From assembly GCA_049116495.1 (NCBI GenBank), contig JAGDYV010000020.1:1-64000 (forward strand): a stretch of 64,000 nt of DNA, given 5' to 3'. Below, one piece after another: positions 53,350 through 63,328 of this stretch. This stretch comes from CAJQQK01 sp049116495. GTDB lineage: Bacteria > Pseudomonadota > Alphaproteobacteria > Rhizobiales > Hyphomicrobiaceae. How positions within the stretch are numbered: the stretch's first letter is position 1; each line of letters begins with the position of its first letter. Below the pieces are notes generated by a model, which saw only the letters and a list, made by a program, of their open reading frames with translations, was not told the DNA's origin and ran no database searches. A program made the translations under genes and the position numbers.

Positions 53350-53815
53350 TCTGTGAGCAAACTGCGCGCGCATTTTTTGAACGCGGGAAACTCGACGTCA
53401 CGGTACTCCGACCGGTCTACGTTCTATACCCAGAGTTTGAATGCGAAGTCCTCGCTCGTGCGGCCAGGCCCAAGGATTACAAGGATCCCGTAGCAGGCGG
53501 TCGTCAGCGGCAGGAGGAGGGGGCATGTGGCACTATATCGGCCCTCGAGATCTCGCTCGCGCTTTCCGTTTATCTCTCGAAGCCCGAGAGCCTCAGTTTG
53601 GGCCGTTTTTCATTTGCGGTCCAAATACCTTGGCGCCTGAACCGACCATCGAACGCCTTGCAGAGCAGTTAGACGGCAAGCAGATTTCTCTAAAAACGCC
53701 TGCCGTTTACGAGATCTCACGTTGCGCCCCGCTCTATGACCTGAAAGACGCCCGCGATGGTATTGGTTTCGAAGCGAAACACGACATGCGTGAGCACTTG
53801 GTGCGCGAAGTTTGA
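53350..53815 (+). pseudogene. remnant of an NAD-dependent epimerase/dehydratase gene
   Basis: The first part reads ICEQTARAFFERGKLDVTVLRPVYVLYPEF in one frame, then continues after a shift as MWHYIGPRDLARAFRLSLEA and FGPFFICGPNTLAPEPTIERLAEQL in another. This matches the C-terminal half of extended SDR (epimerase) proteins. The Rossmann N-terminus is missing. With the preceding pseudogene it forms a 1.2-kb decayed stretch. Confidence 0.75.
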
Positions 53816-54149
53816 CGAACAACCAGACGCCTTAAGCTGATCTGGCTGCACAAACTGTATCGCCATGGGTCCAACGCGAGCTGATGCGCGGCACAACGCA
53901 TGTCCGCAGCTGATCGAAGCTGACGTGCTCAACTTGGGTCGGGGAACGAAGACAGAGGCCGCAAACTCTGCATCGCGCCTATCATCTCCCGATAGAGAAG
54001 GTCCAGTCGTTCCCTGCAAACTAAATGGCGACCGTCCAAGCTAGTACCGAAAAGAAAGGCCTCGGCCACTGAGCGCTTGCCAGGCGGTACCGAAGTTGTA
54101 CCGTATGGCGCAATTCCTTTCCTTCGAACGAAACAAAAGTAGGATCCAA
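53816..54149. other. intergenic region, no gene recognised
   Basis: About 330 bases between the epimerase remnant and the GST gene, without a supported reading frame. It may contain further debris of the decayed region and the GST promoter. Confidence 0.4.
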
Positions 54150-54836
54150 ATGCTCCAATTCTATTACAACTCCGGCCCCAATCCGCAGAAGGTCGCACTG
54201 TTTCTTGAGGAGGCGGGACTGGAATATGAGCCGATGCCTCTGGAAACGCGCAAAGGGGATCAGCACAAACCGGAGTTCTTGAAGATCAACCCGAACGCCA
54301 AAGCGCCTGCGCTAGTTGACGATGGTGTGGCGATTTTCGATAGCAATGCAATTCTCCTCCATCTCGGCCGCAAGACCGGCAAGTTCATGCCAACCCAGAA
54401 TCCACAGAACGATGCGGATCTGCTTTCGTGGTTGATGTTCGTCGCCACTGGTGTCGGGCCGTATTCTGGTCAATCGGTGCACTTTCAGCTACATGCTCGC
54501 GGTACACTTGAGTACGCCGTTGAGCGGTACAAATTTGAAGCCGAGCGTCACTATAAGATCTTGGACGATCGCCTTGCCAATCGAGAATGGCTGGTTGGTG
54601 ACGACTATTCGATTGTGGACATGGCGCTTTGGGGTTGGGCTAGGTTCGCCCCTCGCGTATTCGGCAAAGATGAGCCACTTGCCGCGTTTGCGAACGTCAA
54701 CCGTTGGTTCACAGCCATCAATGATCGGGCCGCTGTAAGCCGAGTTGACGAGTTGATGCAGAAGTACAAGTTCCTGATCGATGTCGACGAAGAGGCGCGC
54801 AAGCATATGTTCCCAGGCGCTTATCATCACAAGTAG
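54150..54836 (+). CDS. glutathione S-transferase
   Basis: A 228-residue GST starting at 54150 (MLQFYYNSGPNPQKVAL). The thioredoxin-like N-domain has the EAGLEYEPMPLETRKGDQ and NPNAKAPALVDDG segments with the cis-Pro (APAL) and the glutathione gamma-glutamyl contact DS (IFDSNAILLHL). The helical C-domain ends with YSIVDMALWGWARF, an N-capping box region. Position 10 region is SGPNPQK, so Ser/Asn may be the catalytic residue. Substrate unknown. Confidence 0.9.
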   Translation: MLQFYYNSGPNPQKVALFLEEAGLEYEPMPLETRKGDQHKPEFLKINPNAKAPALVDDGVAIFDSNAILLHLGRKTGKFMPTQNPQNDADLLSWLMFVATGVGPYSGQSVHFQLHARGTLEYAVERYKFEAERHYKILDDRLANREWLVGDDYSIVDMALWGWARFAPRVFGKDEPLAAFANVNRWFTAINDRAAVSRVDELMQKYKFLIDVDEEARKHMFPGAYHHK

Positions 54837-55105
54837 CGGGGATGAGATAGCTTCTCCAGGTTGCCTGAATGTGAACAGCGGTTCCAAGTAGAAGCGTCAT
54901 CCCACAAGCCCTAATTGCGAAGAAACAAGTGCTGCATCGCACCAACGACGTGGTATGCGCTTAGCTGACATAGGCCGCCGATAAGATGAGCCGAGCGATG
55001 GTTGAGGCTGCGATCGAGAAGCATGGCGTCAATCAGACAGGCTTCGAACGCGAGGCGCTTAGTTTGACGCAACAGTTTAAAAGACCAATGTAGAGGAACG
55101 CTCCA

Positions 55106-56242
55106 ATGAAGATGAATGCCGCCGTGCTCCGATCAACAAGTGCCAAACGACCATACGCGACGTCGGCGCCGATCCAGATTGAAGAGGTTGAGCTGGCACC
55201 ACCGCAGGATGGTGAAGTTCTGGTCAAGATCGCCGGGGGCGGACTCTGCCATTCAGATTTGTCTGTGATCAACGGCCATCGTCCGCGGCCGGTGCCTATG
55301 GTGCTTGGTCATGAAGGCTCCGGTGAAGTTGTCGAAGTCGGCCCTGGTGTGCGTGACATCAAGCCTGGCGATCCGGTAGTTTTCCAGTTTTCCGCTTCGT
55401 GCGGGCGCTGTGCCAACTGTCTTGGCGGGCGCACGCAACTTTGCGATGCACATGATGCCGCGCGTGCCAAAGGGCATCTGATGGGCGGCGGCAGTCGGAT
55501 CAAAGATGCAAGCGGCAACGAAGTTGGACACCATTCGGGTGTCTCATGTTTTGCCGAATACGCGGTGGTTGACCGCGGGACGGTAGTGAAAGTCGACAAA
55601 GACATCTCACTCGCAGAAGCCGCTGTGTTCGGCTGCGCCGTCATGACCGGTGTCGGAGCTGTCACAAATACCGCCCGGATCCGTATGGGTGATACAGTTG
55701 CCATCGTCGGGCTCGGTGGTGTCGGTCTCAATGGTTTGCTGGGCGCCGTGGCAGCAGGTGCCGAGAAAATCATCGCCATCGATATTGCAGACGACAAACT
55801 CGGTCTTGCGCGCCAACTCGGTGCGACGCACACGGTCAACGCCAAAGACCCAGATCACATCGACCAGATCAAAGACTTGACTGGCGGCGGTGTTGATTAC
55901 GCGTTTGAGTTTTCCGGCACGGTGCCCGGTACCGAAACTTGCTATAAGGCGCTTCGCACAGGCGGTGAGGTCATCATTGCAGGCTTGGCACCAATTGGTG
56001 CCGAGTTCACGTTCAGCCCGAGCGATATTGTAACCTGGGAAAAAGGGATCCGCGGGTCTTATATGGGAAGCTGCGTTCCCGTGCGGGATATCCCGCGTTT
56101 TATAGAGCTCTATCGTCAAGGTCGATTGCCGGTGGATAAGTTGATCAACAAGTCGATCGGATTGGACGAGATCAATGAAGGGTTTGATGCATTGGAAGAT
56201 GGACTGGTGATCAGACAGATCTTGGAGCCGCATCGGGCTTGA
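55106..56242 (+). CDS. zinc-dependent alcohol dehydrogenase (class III / aryl-alcohol-like MDR)
   Basis: Medium-chain dehydrogenase of 378 residues. Catalytic-zinc ligands are visible: GGGLCHSD (Cys48), VLGHEGSG (GHE), and the late ligand in FGCAVMTGVGA. The structural-zinc loop CGRCANCLGGRTQLC has all four Cys. The NAD-binding GLGGVGLNGLLGA follows. A good ribosome binding site (agagga) precedes. It oxidises an alcohol or S-hydroxymethyl-thiol-type substrate; the adjacent GST is suggestive of formaldehyde or xenobiotic metabolism. Confidence 0.92.
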   Translation: MKMNAAVLRSTSAKRPYATSAPIQIEEVELAPPQDGEVLVKIAGGGLCHSDLSVINGHRPRPVPMVLGHEGSGEVVEVGPGVRDIKPGDPVVFQFSASCGRCANCLGGRTQLCDAHDAARAKGHLMGGGSRIKDASGNEVGHHSGVSCFAEYAVVDRGTVVKVDKDISLAEAAVFGCAVMTGVGAVTNTARIRMGDTVAIVGLGGVGLNGLLGAVAAGAEKIIAIDIADDKLGLARQLGATHTVNAKDPDHIDQIKDLTGGGVDYAFEFSGTVPGTETCYKALRTGGEVIIAGLAPIGAEFTFSPSDIVTWEKGIRGSYMGSCVPVRDIPRFIELYRQGRLPVDKLINKSIGLDEINEGFDALEDGLVIRQILEPHRA

Positions 56243-56285
56243 TACGGCTGAAACCGGGAGCGCAGGCGGTCGAAGGTAGCTGAGG

Positions 56286-56420
56286 TTAACTAGTTGGTGC
56301 CGCTTCACTGGCTAAGGCGAGGTTTCGCACCAACATATTTGGTACTGGTGCTGTGTATCCGAGCGATGAGTGAGGCCGGATACCATTGTGGTGACGCGGC
56401 CAAAGCGAGGCGTTCAGTTG
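56286..56420 (-). pseudogene. IS3-family transposase remnant (C-terminal end)
   Basis: The minus strand reads SQLNASLWPRHHNGIRPHSS followed by LGYTAPVPNML, the well-known C-terminal end of IS3-family OrfB integrase-core transposases. Sequence further upstream is not transposase-like, so only about 40 codons remain. A scar of a past insertion sequence next to the alcohol dehydrogenase gene. Confidence 0.75.
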
Positions 56421-57053
56421 GCTTATGGTTTGCGAGCCAACCGGCCAGCCTGGCCAGCGCCACGTTCTTCCGATAGACAAAGCAGCCTGCCCGCACCACA
56501 ACAACCAATGTTCGAGCCGGTGACATGGGTGATACACTCGTGGCGAACGGGGTTTCGATGGTTTGCAATGTCTTCCGGCCCGGATCGATGTATCCAAGAT
56601 CGTTTGGCGGGCTTTCTGAACTCAGCGGACTTGAACTTGCGTTTCCTTTGCCATCCGTGTGCTGCCTCGCGCTGTGTTGCGCAAGAGTGATATCTCATTG
56701 GCGCCGGATTGTGCTAGTTTCATGGCCGCATCTACTGAGCGGTGGTTGCCGATATTGTGAAGGCGGTAGGCGGGGTCTGCGAACATTCGACAGTGGAAAC
56801 GGATGTAAGCTTGCGATTGAAAATATTCTATGGAACGGGCGCTTATTCGCCATACGCAATCGTCTAACGAAAAGGGTTTCCGAAGGCTCTTGCCGTACGA
56901 ATTCAGGAAGGACTGGTGGCATTGAGTGACCAATCGCTCGAATGATTGGCTTTGTGGGGCATTCCAACCCGCATTTTGCGAGGACTGGGTCAACGCCCGG
57001 CAACTCAATGATCAGCTCAATGAATTTGACGCGCGTAAGGTTCGGCGCATGCA
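56421..57053. other. intergenic region, no gene recognised
   Basis: About 630 bases between the IS3 scar and the histidine kinase gene. Open frames exist on both strands, but none shows family motifs or a ribosome binding site. It may contain more IS debris. Confidence 0.4.
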
Positions 57054-59686
57054 ATGTCACTTAAGCTCAAAACGATCCTCGGAATCGCCGCGATCGAGAT
57101 TGTCTTGCTCGCGATCCTCGTGTTGACCAGTCTTGGGCACCTCATATCGTCGAATGAGGAACTTGTTCGGCAGCGCACGACAATTACGCAGCAGTTGTTT
57201 GCAGCTATGATCTCCGATTCTGTCATTTCATTCGATTTGGCAGGATTGGATTCACTCATAGCCAATGCTCTGAAAAACAATGAAATACTCTATATCCGTA
57301 TTCGCGATGCGAAGGGACGGATACTTGCCGTCGGCGGCCCTGACAAATTATTGCGCGCTGAATTTGCACCATCCCGGTCCCTGGACGAGGCACGCTCTAT
57401 TGGTCGGTTCGAGGTCTCCCAACCGCTTGAGGTCGCCGGCGCGCATGTCGGTCAAGTTGAAATGGGTTTGTCTTTGGCAAACACCGAGACTGCGGTCGCG
57501 TCGGCGACAAAATGGCTGCTGAGCCTGTCCCTCATGGAAGTAATACTGGCAGCGTTGTTTAGCTATGTCGTTGGTAACATGTTGACCCGTCGTATCAGCA
57601 CATTGCAGCAAGCAGCACAACAAGTGGCAAGCGGCAGTTTTGGGATTCAGGTTCCCGAGGGAGGCAAGGACGAACTATCCAGTCTGGCGCGGGATTTCAA
57701 TAAAATGTCGCTCGCGTTCAGCGAACATGAGAATGAGTTGCACGAGAGCAGAGAGCGTTTGGCCGCCACTGTGACGTCTGCTTTGGACGGCGTCATTGTG
57801 GCCGATGCGCAAGGTAAAATTGTAGAGTTGAACGAACAGGCAAGTCATTGTTTCGGGTATTCCCGAGACTATGCGATAGGCCGCGATCTTGCCGAACTGA
57901 TTATTCCTGAACGCATGCGCGCGATGCATTCCGCGGGGATGAAGCGCTACATTGAGAGCGGTGAGACCAAGATTATTGGTCAGCGGATTGAAATTTTTGC
58001 CCTGCATGCCGAGGGGTATGAGTTCCCGGTAGAACTGACAGTTGACGCAGCCCATAGCAGTGGAGGCAAAATATTTGTCGCCTATGTGCGTGACATCAGT
58101 GAGCGACGCAAGAATGAGCAGGATCTTCAGGAGGCGCGTGAGAATGCGGAAGCGGCAGACGAAACCAAGTCACGCTTCCTTGCTGTCATGAGCCATGAAA
58201 TGCGAACCCCGCTCAACGGAATCACCGGTGTTCTCCAAATTCTTCGCGACACACCGCTTGCTCCCGATCAGCGAGAGTTGATTGAAACCGCAGAGCGTTC
58301 GGGCGAGCTTCTTCTCGATTTGATTAATGACGTTCTGGACATTTCGAAGATGGATGCGGGTAAACTTCGTTTGAATAAATCTGATTTCATATCGAGTGAT
58401 CTCTTCCAGAGAATCGTCGAAATTATGAGCGTAGACCTTAAGGCGCGGCGAAACACACTGACGATCCAGGTCGATGAGAACATCCCGACGTTGTTGCACG
58501 GGGATGGCAAGCGAATCATGCAGATACTCCTCAACCTGACGTCGAATGCGAATAAATTCACAAATGGCGGCCAAATTCATTTGGTCATGCGCCTCGTCAA
58601 GATGGAGGCAGAGCACGCCGTTCTGGAATTCAGCGTGTCAGACACCGGCATCGGGATTCCTGAAGACCGGCTCAAGAATGTGTTTTCTGAGTTCACATCA
58701 TTGGAAGACAGTTATAACCGGCGGCAGGGCGGCAGGGCGGCACCGGACTGGGCCTTTCTATATGCAAAAACCTTCTCGACCTAATGGATGGCAGCATTCA
58801 TGTTGAGAGCGCGCTCGGCGTGGGCAGTCGTTTCTGGTTTCAGGTTCCGTTGCCAATTGTGCAGTCAACAGATTTGGCGACACCGGACGAGATTGCACGC
58901 ACTGTTCAACTCCCGACGACCGGATCGGCGAAAATTCTGCTGGCTGAAGACAATCCGACGAATGCGATGGTTGCGAAGACCATACTGCGTAGAGCCGGCT
59001 ATGACGTCGAACATGTTGTCGACGGAGAGAAAGCGTTCGCGGCCGTTTCGGCAAAATCGTTCGACATCATTCTGATGGATATTTCCATGCCAGGCATGGA
59101 TGGAATCGAGGCAACGCGTTTGATCCGTCAATTGCCGACGAACTGCGCTTGCGTACCAATCGTAGCAATGACGGCTCATTCGCTATCTGGTGACAAAGAA
59201 CGTTTTCTAGACGCGGGTATGAACGATTACGTTACCAAACCAATCCGCAAGGAGTTATTGATCAAGGCTATTGAAGAAAATGTCATCAAATCAACAGAGA
59301 ACGGCGCTGATGATGCAAAACATCGCTCCAGTCCGTTGACGGCTCAAGAGATTGCTTTCGATAAGGACGAGATAGCTCAATTGTATAAAGATGTTGGGGC
59401 AGACGCCGTGCGGAGCCTGATGGCGCAATTCGCAGCAGATATCGAACAAAGCGCAAAGGCCGTGCGTGACGGTGTTGCCGCACTCGATCTGAAGGCGACA
59501 CTTGACGCGGCACACGCCGTCAGGGGATGCGCGGCGACATTAGGTGCCGTCAAATTATCGGCCAGTGCAGCGCGGATCGAAGTTGGCTGCGTGCAGGCCG
59601 ATTGGCAAGAGATTGAAAAAGCCATGGACGAATTTATGCCGTTGCAGTTGGCCGCCGTTGAATACGCAAAGAATTTTGCGAGTTGA
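57054..59686 (+). pseudogene. hybrid histidine kinase split by an 8-bp tandem duplication
   Basis: Two frames, 57054-58784 and 58784-59686, together encode one hybrid kinase. Order: two TM helices around a 120-residue sensor domain, HAMP (NMLTRRISTLQQAAQQVASG), PAS, HisKA with FLAVMSHEMRTPLNG, HATPase; then REC (LLAEDNPTN, LMDISMP, TKPIR) and Hpt (AAHAVRGCAATLGA). The ATPase lid is broken at 58723-58738, where ggcagggc occurs twice; removing one copy restores GGTGLGLSICKNLLDL in frame. The second half has its own ATG at 58784, so a REC-Hpt protein could still be made. This is a recent mutation or a reversible switch. Confidence 0.85.
58723..58738 (+). repeat. 8-bp tandem repeat causing a frameshift
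   Basis: Two adjacent copies of ggcagggc followed by a third partial copy (ggcaccgg). An 8-base unit shifts the frame; with one copy the kinase reads through. Such repeats slip during replication. Confidence 0.9.
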
Positions 59687-59956
59687 GCGTTCTAGCCGTG
59701 TCATAACGCCTACGTCTAAATTGACGCAGTCGAATTGAGCTACCCAATCCTACTTCGAGATGATTGCATGGTGCATTTGCGCTTTGCAAGCAGCGGGCAA
59801 CAGGCCGTTGTTGGACAACTTGCGGCATGGGAACGATGCTTGTGATGTTTCAATGCGCTGCACGAGCAACCGCCAGTTCGGTTGGAACAAAGCGTCCCCG
59901 TATCATCATCGAGTTACGCCTGTCTGAGCGCGACTACGAGGCGAGGAGATGTCCTT

Positions 59957-61210
59957 ATGAGAATCCTGCTTTTCGCAATCGGCACGCGCGGCGATGTACA
60001 ACCATTCGTCATGCTGGGACGCGCATTGAGCGCACGCGGCCACGAGGTGCACATTGCCGCGCCATCAGGTTATGACGCGATGATTGAGGCGGCGGGAGCC
60101 ATGTCGCACACGCTGCCGATCGACTTTCAGGCACTGATGGAAAAGCCGGACATCAAAGCAGCGCTCACCAGCTTGCGTGGTCGTATACGTGCATTTCAGG
60201 CTACCGCAGATGTGATGAACGAACAGCTTTCCACGATCTGGCGGATCGGCATTGATGTCGCGCCGGACGTTATTGGCAATCACTTCAAGACGGCTCTCGC
60301 GCCAAACCTGGCACGGAAATTGGGCGCCGTCTCAATGCCGATTATGCTTCAACCCGGCTTTATGCCGACGCACGCCTACCCACAATTCTTCTTTTCTTCT
60401 TGTTCTCTTGGCGGGTTTGGCAACCTGATGAGCCATCGGCTTATTCTGGCCCTTACGCGCTTTGGGACAGGCATAATGGTTCGGCGCTGGCAGAAGCGTT
60501 CCGGAATTGATATCGGCGAACCGATGGATCCCATGTCCGCCTATAGCTCGAGCTGCAAAGCACCGCGCATCCATGCGTATTCCGCCACCATATGTCCTCG
60601 GCCTGATGAGTGGCCCGAGACGGAAGTACAAACGGGTTATTTCTTCGCTGAGCCGGAACCGTTCCAGCCTCCCGAGGCGCTGAAAGATTTTCTGGTGAAT
60701 GGACCAACACCGATTTACATCGGCTTCGGTTCCATGCCCGGATTAAACCATGAACACATGAACGAAGCGGTGGTGCAGGCACTCAAGCGGACCGGCCAAC
60801 GCGCCATCGTTGCCACTGGTTGGGGCGGGATCGCGAATATCGAACCATCAGACCGGATACACGTCGTGGAAAGTGTTCCCCATACCTGGCTGTTTCCCCG
60901 CGTAGCAGCGGTTGTGCATCACGGCGGCTCCGGTACAACGCATGAGGGATTGCGCTGGGGGCGACCATCGGTTGTGTGTCCGGTTTTCGCCGATCAGCCA
61001 TTTTTCGGTCGGCGTGTCGTTCAACTCGGTGTCGGACCCGAGCCGATCCCTCACAAGAACATTACTGGTGAAAGGCTGGCCGCTGCAATTGGAGTCGCCC
61101 TGACCGAAGAGGTGAGCGCGCGCGCTAGAGATGTTGGCGTCGAGATCCGCAAGGAGCAAGGGATCGGTCGCGCGGTTGATCTCGTGGAAGCATGTGCGAA
61201 GCGCGTGTAG
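59957..61210 (+). CDS. GT1-family glycosyltransferase (sterol/macrolide glucosyltransferase-like)
   Basis: Glycosyltransferase of 417 residues, starting at 59957 (MRILLFAIGTRGDVQPF) after a gaggag site. The N-terminal acceptor domain begins with the family signature GTRGDVQP. The donor-binding end has VVHHGGSGTTHEGLRWG and CPVFADQPFFGRRV, the GT1 sugar-nucleotide motif. It transfers a sugar from UDP/TDP donors to a lipophilic acceptor such as a lipid, sterol or macrolide. It has no obvious operon partner. Confidence 0.9.
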   Translation: MRILLFAIGTRGDVQPFVMLGRALSARGHEVHIAAPSGYDAMIEAAGAMSHTLPIDFQALMEKPDIKAALTSLRGRIRAFQATADVMNEQLSTIWRIGIDVAPDVIGNHFKTALAPNLARKLGAVSMPIMLQPGFMPTHAYPQFFFSSCSLGGFGNLMSHRLILALTRFGTGIMVRRWQKRSGIDIGEPMDPMSAYSSSCKAPRIHAYSATICPRPDEWPETEVQTGYFFAEPEPFQPPEALKDFLVNGPTPIYIGFGSMPGLNHEHMNEAVVQALKRTGQRAIVATGWGGIANIEPSDRIHVVESVPHTWLFPRVAAVVHHGGSGTTHEGLRWGRPSVVCPVFADQPFFGRRVVQLGVGPEPIPHKNITGERLAAAIGVALTEEVSARARDVGVEIRKEQGIGRAVDLVEACAKRV

Positions 61211-61439
61211 AGCTGCCGGATTCTGACGGATGAGCCGCACGAGTCTGGTTTTGATTGACCAACGGTCCGATTCATCGATTAGCGTTTATCCGTTGTAAAA
61301 ATAGTGGCGATGCCGCGAACTCTTCATTCCGGGTACGATGTTGCACGAGACAACCTGCCTGGCGGCCCGTCGCGCCGGGCTTCAGAGGTTGCTCGGCATG
61401 GACAGATGGCGCCGGTGAGATATGCACGACACGTGCTCG

Positions 61440-63140
61440 TCAACGCTGCATGGTAGGCAGTCCATAGTGGACAAATCCGGCCCACAAGGCCGGGTCCCTA
61501 GATTTTTTCTGCATGGCCAAGCTGGCCGCTCTGAGGTCGAACTCGACGCCTTGCTGGTGCGGCGAGACCAATCGCATCCGCTCGCCCCAAGCTTCAAACA
61601 AGGGGCCGGACAGACCGTGACCAGACCAGCTGCGGCGATGATATGTACTGCCGACGGCGTACTGCATAAAACGTGTCATCAATGATTTTGTGGCTTTGTC
61701 ATTGACGTTCCACAAACTCATCACGACTTGCCACGCGCCGGCATAGTGCCAGGCACGAGCCAGACCAAACACGCCGCCTTCGAAGACTTTTCCAAGTCCC
61801 GTTTGACAGGCGCTCATGACGACAACTGGATTGACGAACTCGCGGTAAAACGTCGATCGTAGGCGTTTGATGTCACGGCCGTAGAGATGCCCGCCGCTTA
61901 GCGCAAGAAAGCTCTGGTCCATCGGATTGGCGCTGTCCGAGATGCCATGGGTTGCGAAATAAATAAGATGCGGACGCTGCTTGAGCCTTTTCAACACGCG
62001 TTTTCGCGTGGCAAACGATCTCAGCAATGGCGCAGAACGCGTAAGGCGTCCGACATCAATGGCTTCTTGTTGCGCTGCAGGGAGCGGCTGGAAGATCTGC
62101 TGTCGATCCCTGGAAAGGTCTGGGTCACCAACAACAAGGGCTCTTCTGCCAACAAACGGTATTGGGTTTGCGATCTCATCCGCCATCAACGCATCGATGT
62201 CAGGCAGCAGGACGATCGCCATGTGATCGACGAGGAGCTTGTCACCGACCGGCAGCGCGGCGAAGGGCAACGTGCCGATATCAGCGGCCGGCAATATGAT
62301 GACCCGGTTGAAGGATTGGCTGAGGCGTTGTTCATGGTGGCTGCCGATCAGTTTCTCGATAATTGGTTCAGGCAGCGCGAGCGACGCAGCCTCGGCGAGC
62401 GACATTTGAAAGTCGGGGGACTCATTCGTCTTCTGTTCGGCCTGCAGGCTGCGCTTTGTTCGCTTGCGCGATCTGCGTTTGGATTTTGTCCGCCTGATGG
62501 GCATCCGCGCCTCCGCGAGGACGGTCACGCCGATGCCGGTGCGGACAAGATCTGCGACGGGCAGAAGCGGGAGCGGAACGGTAGCCGCCGCCTCAAGTCC
62601 GCGTGCACTAACTAGCCAAACACACAGAGAATACTGTCCCTTCGCAATGCCAACGTCGTAGATTAGAGCAGCCGTTCTAACTGCCCCGAAAGACGTGCGT
62701 TGCAAACGGCGTGACGTGCTGGTTCTGGCCGAACCGGATCGAGCGGCAGAGCGACGACCACCATCAATCCGAGATAGCTTTGAACCGATCCTCCGCAAGA
62801 TTTGAGCCGGGGTCGATTTCTCAAGTCCCGAACGTGCCTTCTTTGGCACAGAAAAAGCTCCGCGACGCATCTTCGACTTGAAGCCAATCAAGGAACGAGC
62901 ATGTCGGATCATCGCCATTTTGAGTCCGGAGGCGTTCCCCGATACAGCATCGCACGCGTGTGAAATTGGACGTCCATCGAAGGCCCGGTAGACTGGCGGC
63001 TTCCCTCGTTGTTTGGATTGCGCAATCGAGGCAGAGAGTATCAGATCCGCCGTGACGACAAGAACGGCTACACCGACAATTTTAAATCTCGCCAGCAATC
63101 GCAAGTCAGGTCCTCCCTCAACGGGCAACCAAGCCGTCAT
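61440..63140 (-). CDS. exported CHAT-domain (caspase-like) protein
   Basis: A protein of up to 566 residues. The C-terminal half is a CHAT domain, a caspase-fold protease family: LIYFATHGISD (His398) and VVVMSACQTGLG (Cys445), with GGVFGLARAWHYAGAWQVVMSLWNV after it. A hydrophobic stretch near residues 20-42 could be a signal peptide or anchor. The middle is basic and poorly conserved, so the start is uncertain. Bacterial CHAT proteins act as proteases in surface or stress contexts and, with gasdermins or TPR partners, in defence; no such partner is adjacent. Confidence 0.78.
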   Translation of the reverse strand: MTAWLPVEGGPDLRLLARFKIVGVAVLVVTADLILSASIAQSKQRGKPPVYRAFDGRPISHACDAVSGNASGLKMAMIRHARSLIGFKSKMRRGAFSVPKKARSGLEKSTPAQILRRIGSKLSRIDGGRRSAARSGSARTSTSRRLQRTSFGAVRTAALIYDVGIAKGQYSLCVWLVSARGLEAAATVPLPLLPVADLVRTGIGVTVLAEARMPIRRTKSKRRSRKRTKRSLQAEQKTNESPDFQMSLAEAASLALPEPIIEKLIGSHHEQRLSQSFNRVIILPAADIGTLPFAALPVGDKLLVDHMAIVLLPDIDALMADEIANPIPFVGRRALVVGDPDLSRDRQQIFQPLPAAQQEAIDVGRLTRSAPLLRSFATRKRVLKRLKQRPHLIYFATHGISDSANPMDQSFLALSGGHLYGRDIKRLRSTFYREFVNPVVVMSACQTGLGKVFEGGVFGLARAWHYAGAWQVVMSLWNVNDKATKSLMTRFMQYAVGSTYHRRSWSGHGLSGPLFEAWGERMRLVSPHQQGVEFDLRAASLAMQKKSRDPALWAGFVHYGLPTMQR

Positions 63141-63181
63141 TATTTTAATTCAATCGCAGGCCCCAGTCGAGAGCGACGCGA

Positions 63182-63328
63182 TCACTGTGGCGAAACGCGT
63201 TCGCCTGGAGGTTTTTCCGTGGGTTTGCGCGCTTCCAAGCCAGCTGCAGGTTTGAGTGCGAGCCAGATTATCACCCCGATAAATATGAAAACCCCGAGGT
63301 TCATCATCGTGTCTGCATAATTGCTCAT
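63182..63328 (-). CDS. small membrane protein coupled to BCCT transporter
   Basis: A 48-residue protein starting at 63328 (MSNYADTMMNLGVFIFIGVI) with one transmembrane helix and a charged tail. Its ATG overlaps the stop codon of the BCCT gene (TGATG), so the two are translationally coupled. It may be a small accessory subunit of the transporter. No named family was recognised. Confidence 0.7.
   Translation of the reverse strand: MSNYADTMMNLGVFIFIGVIIWLALKPAAGLEARKPTEKPPGERVSPQ

Noticed and set aside
61947..62615. 222-codon plus-strand frame
   Set aside because: Antisense of the CHAT-domain gene, whose His and Cys motifs are on the minus strand.
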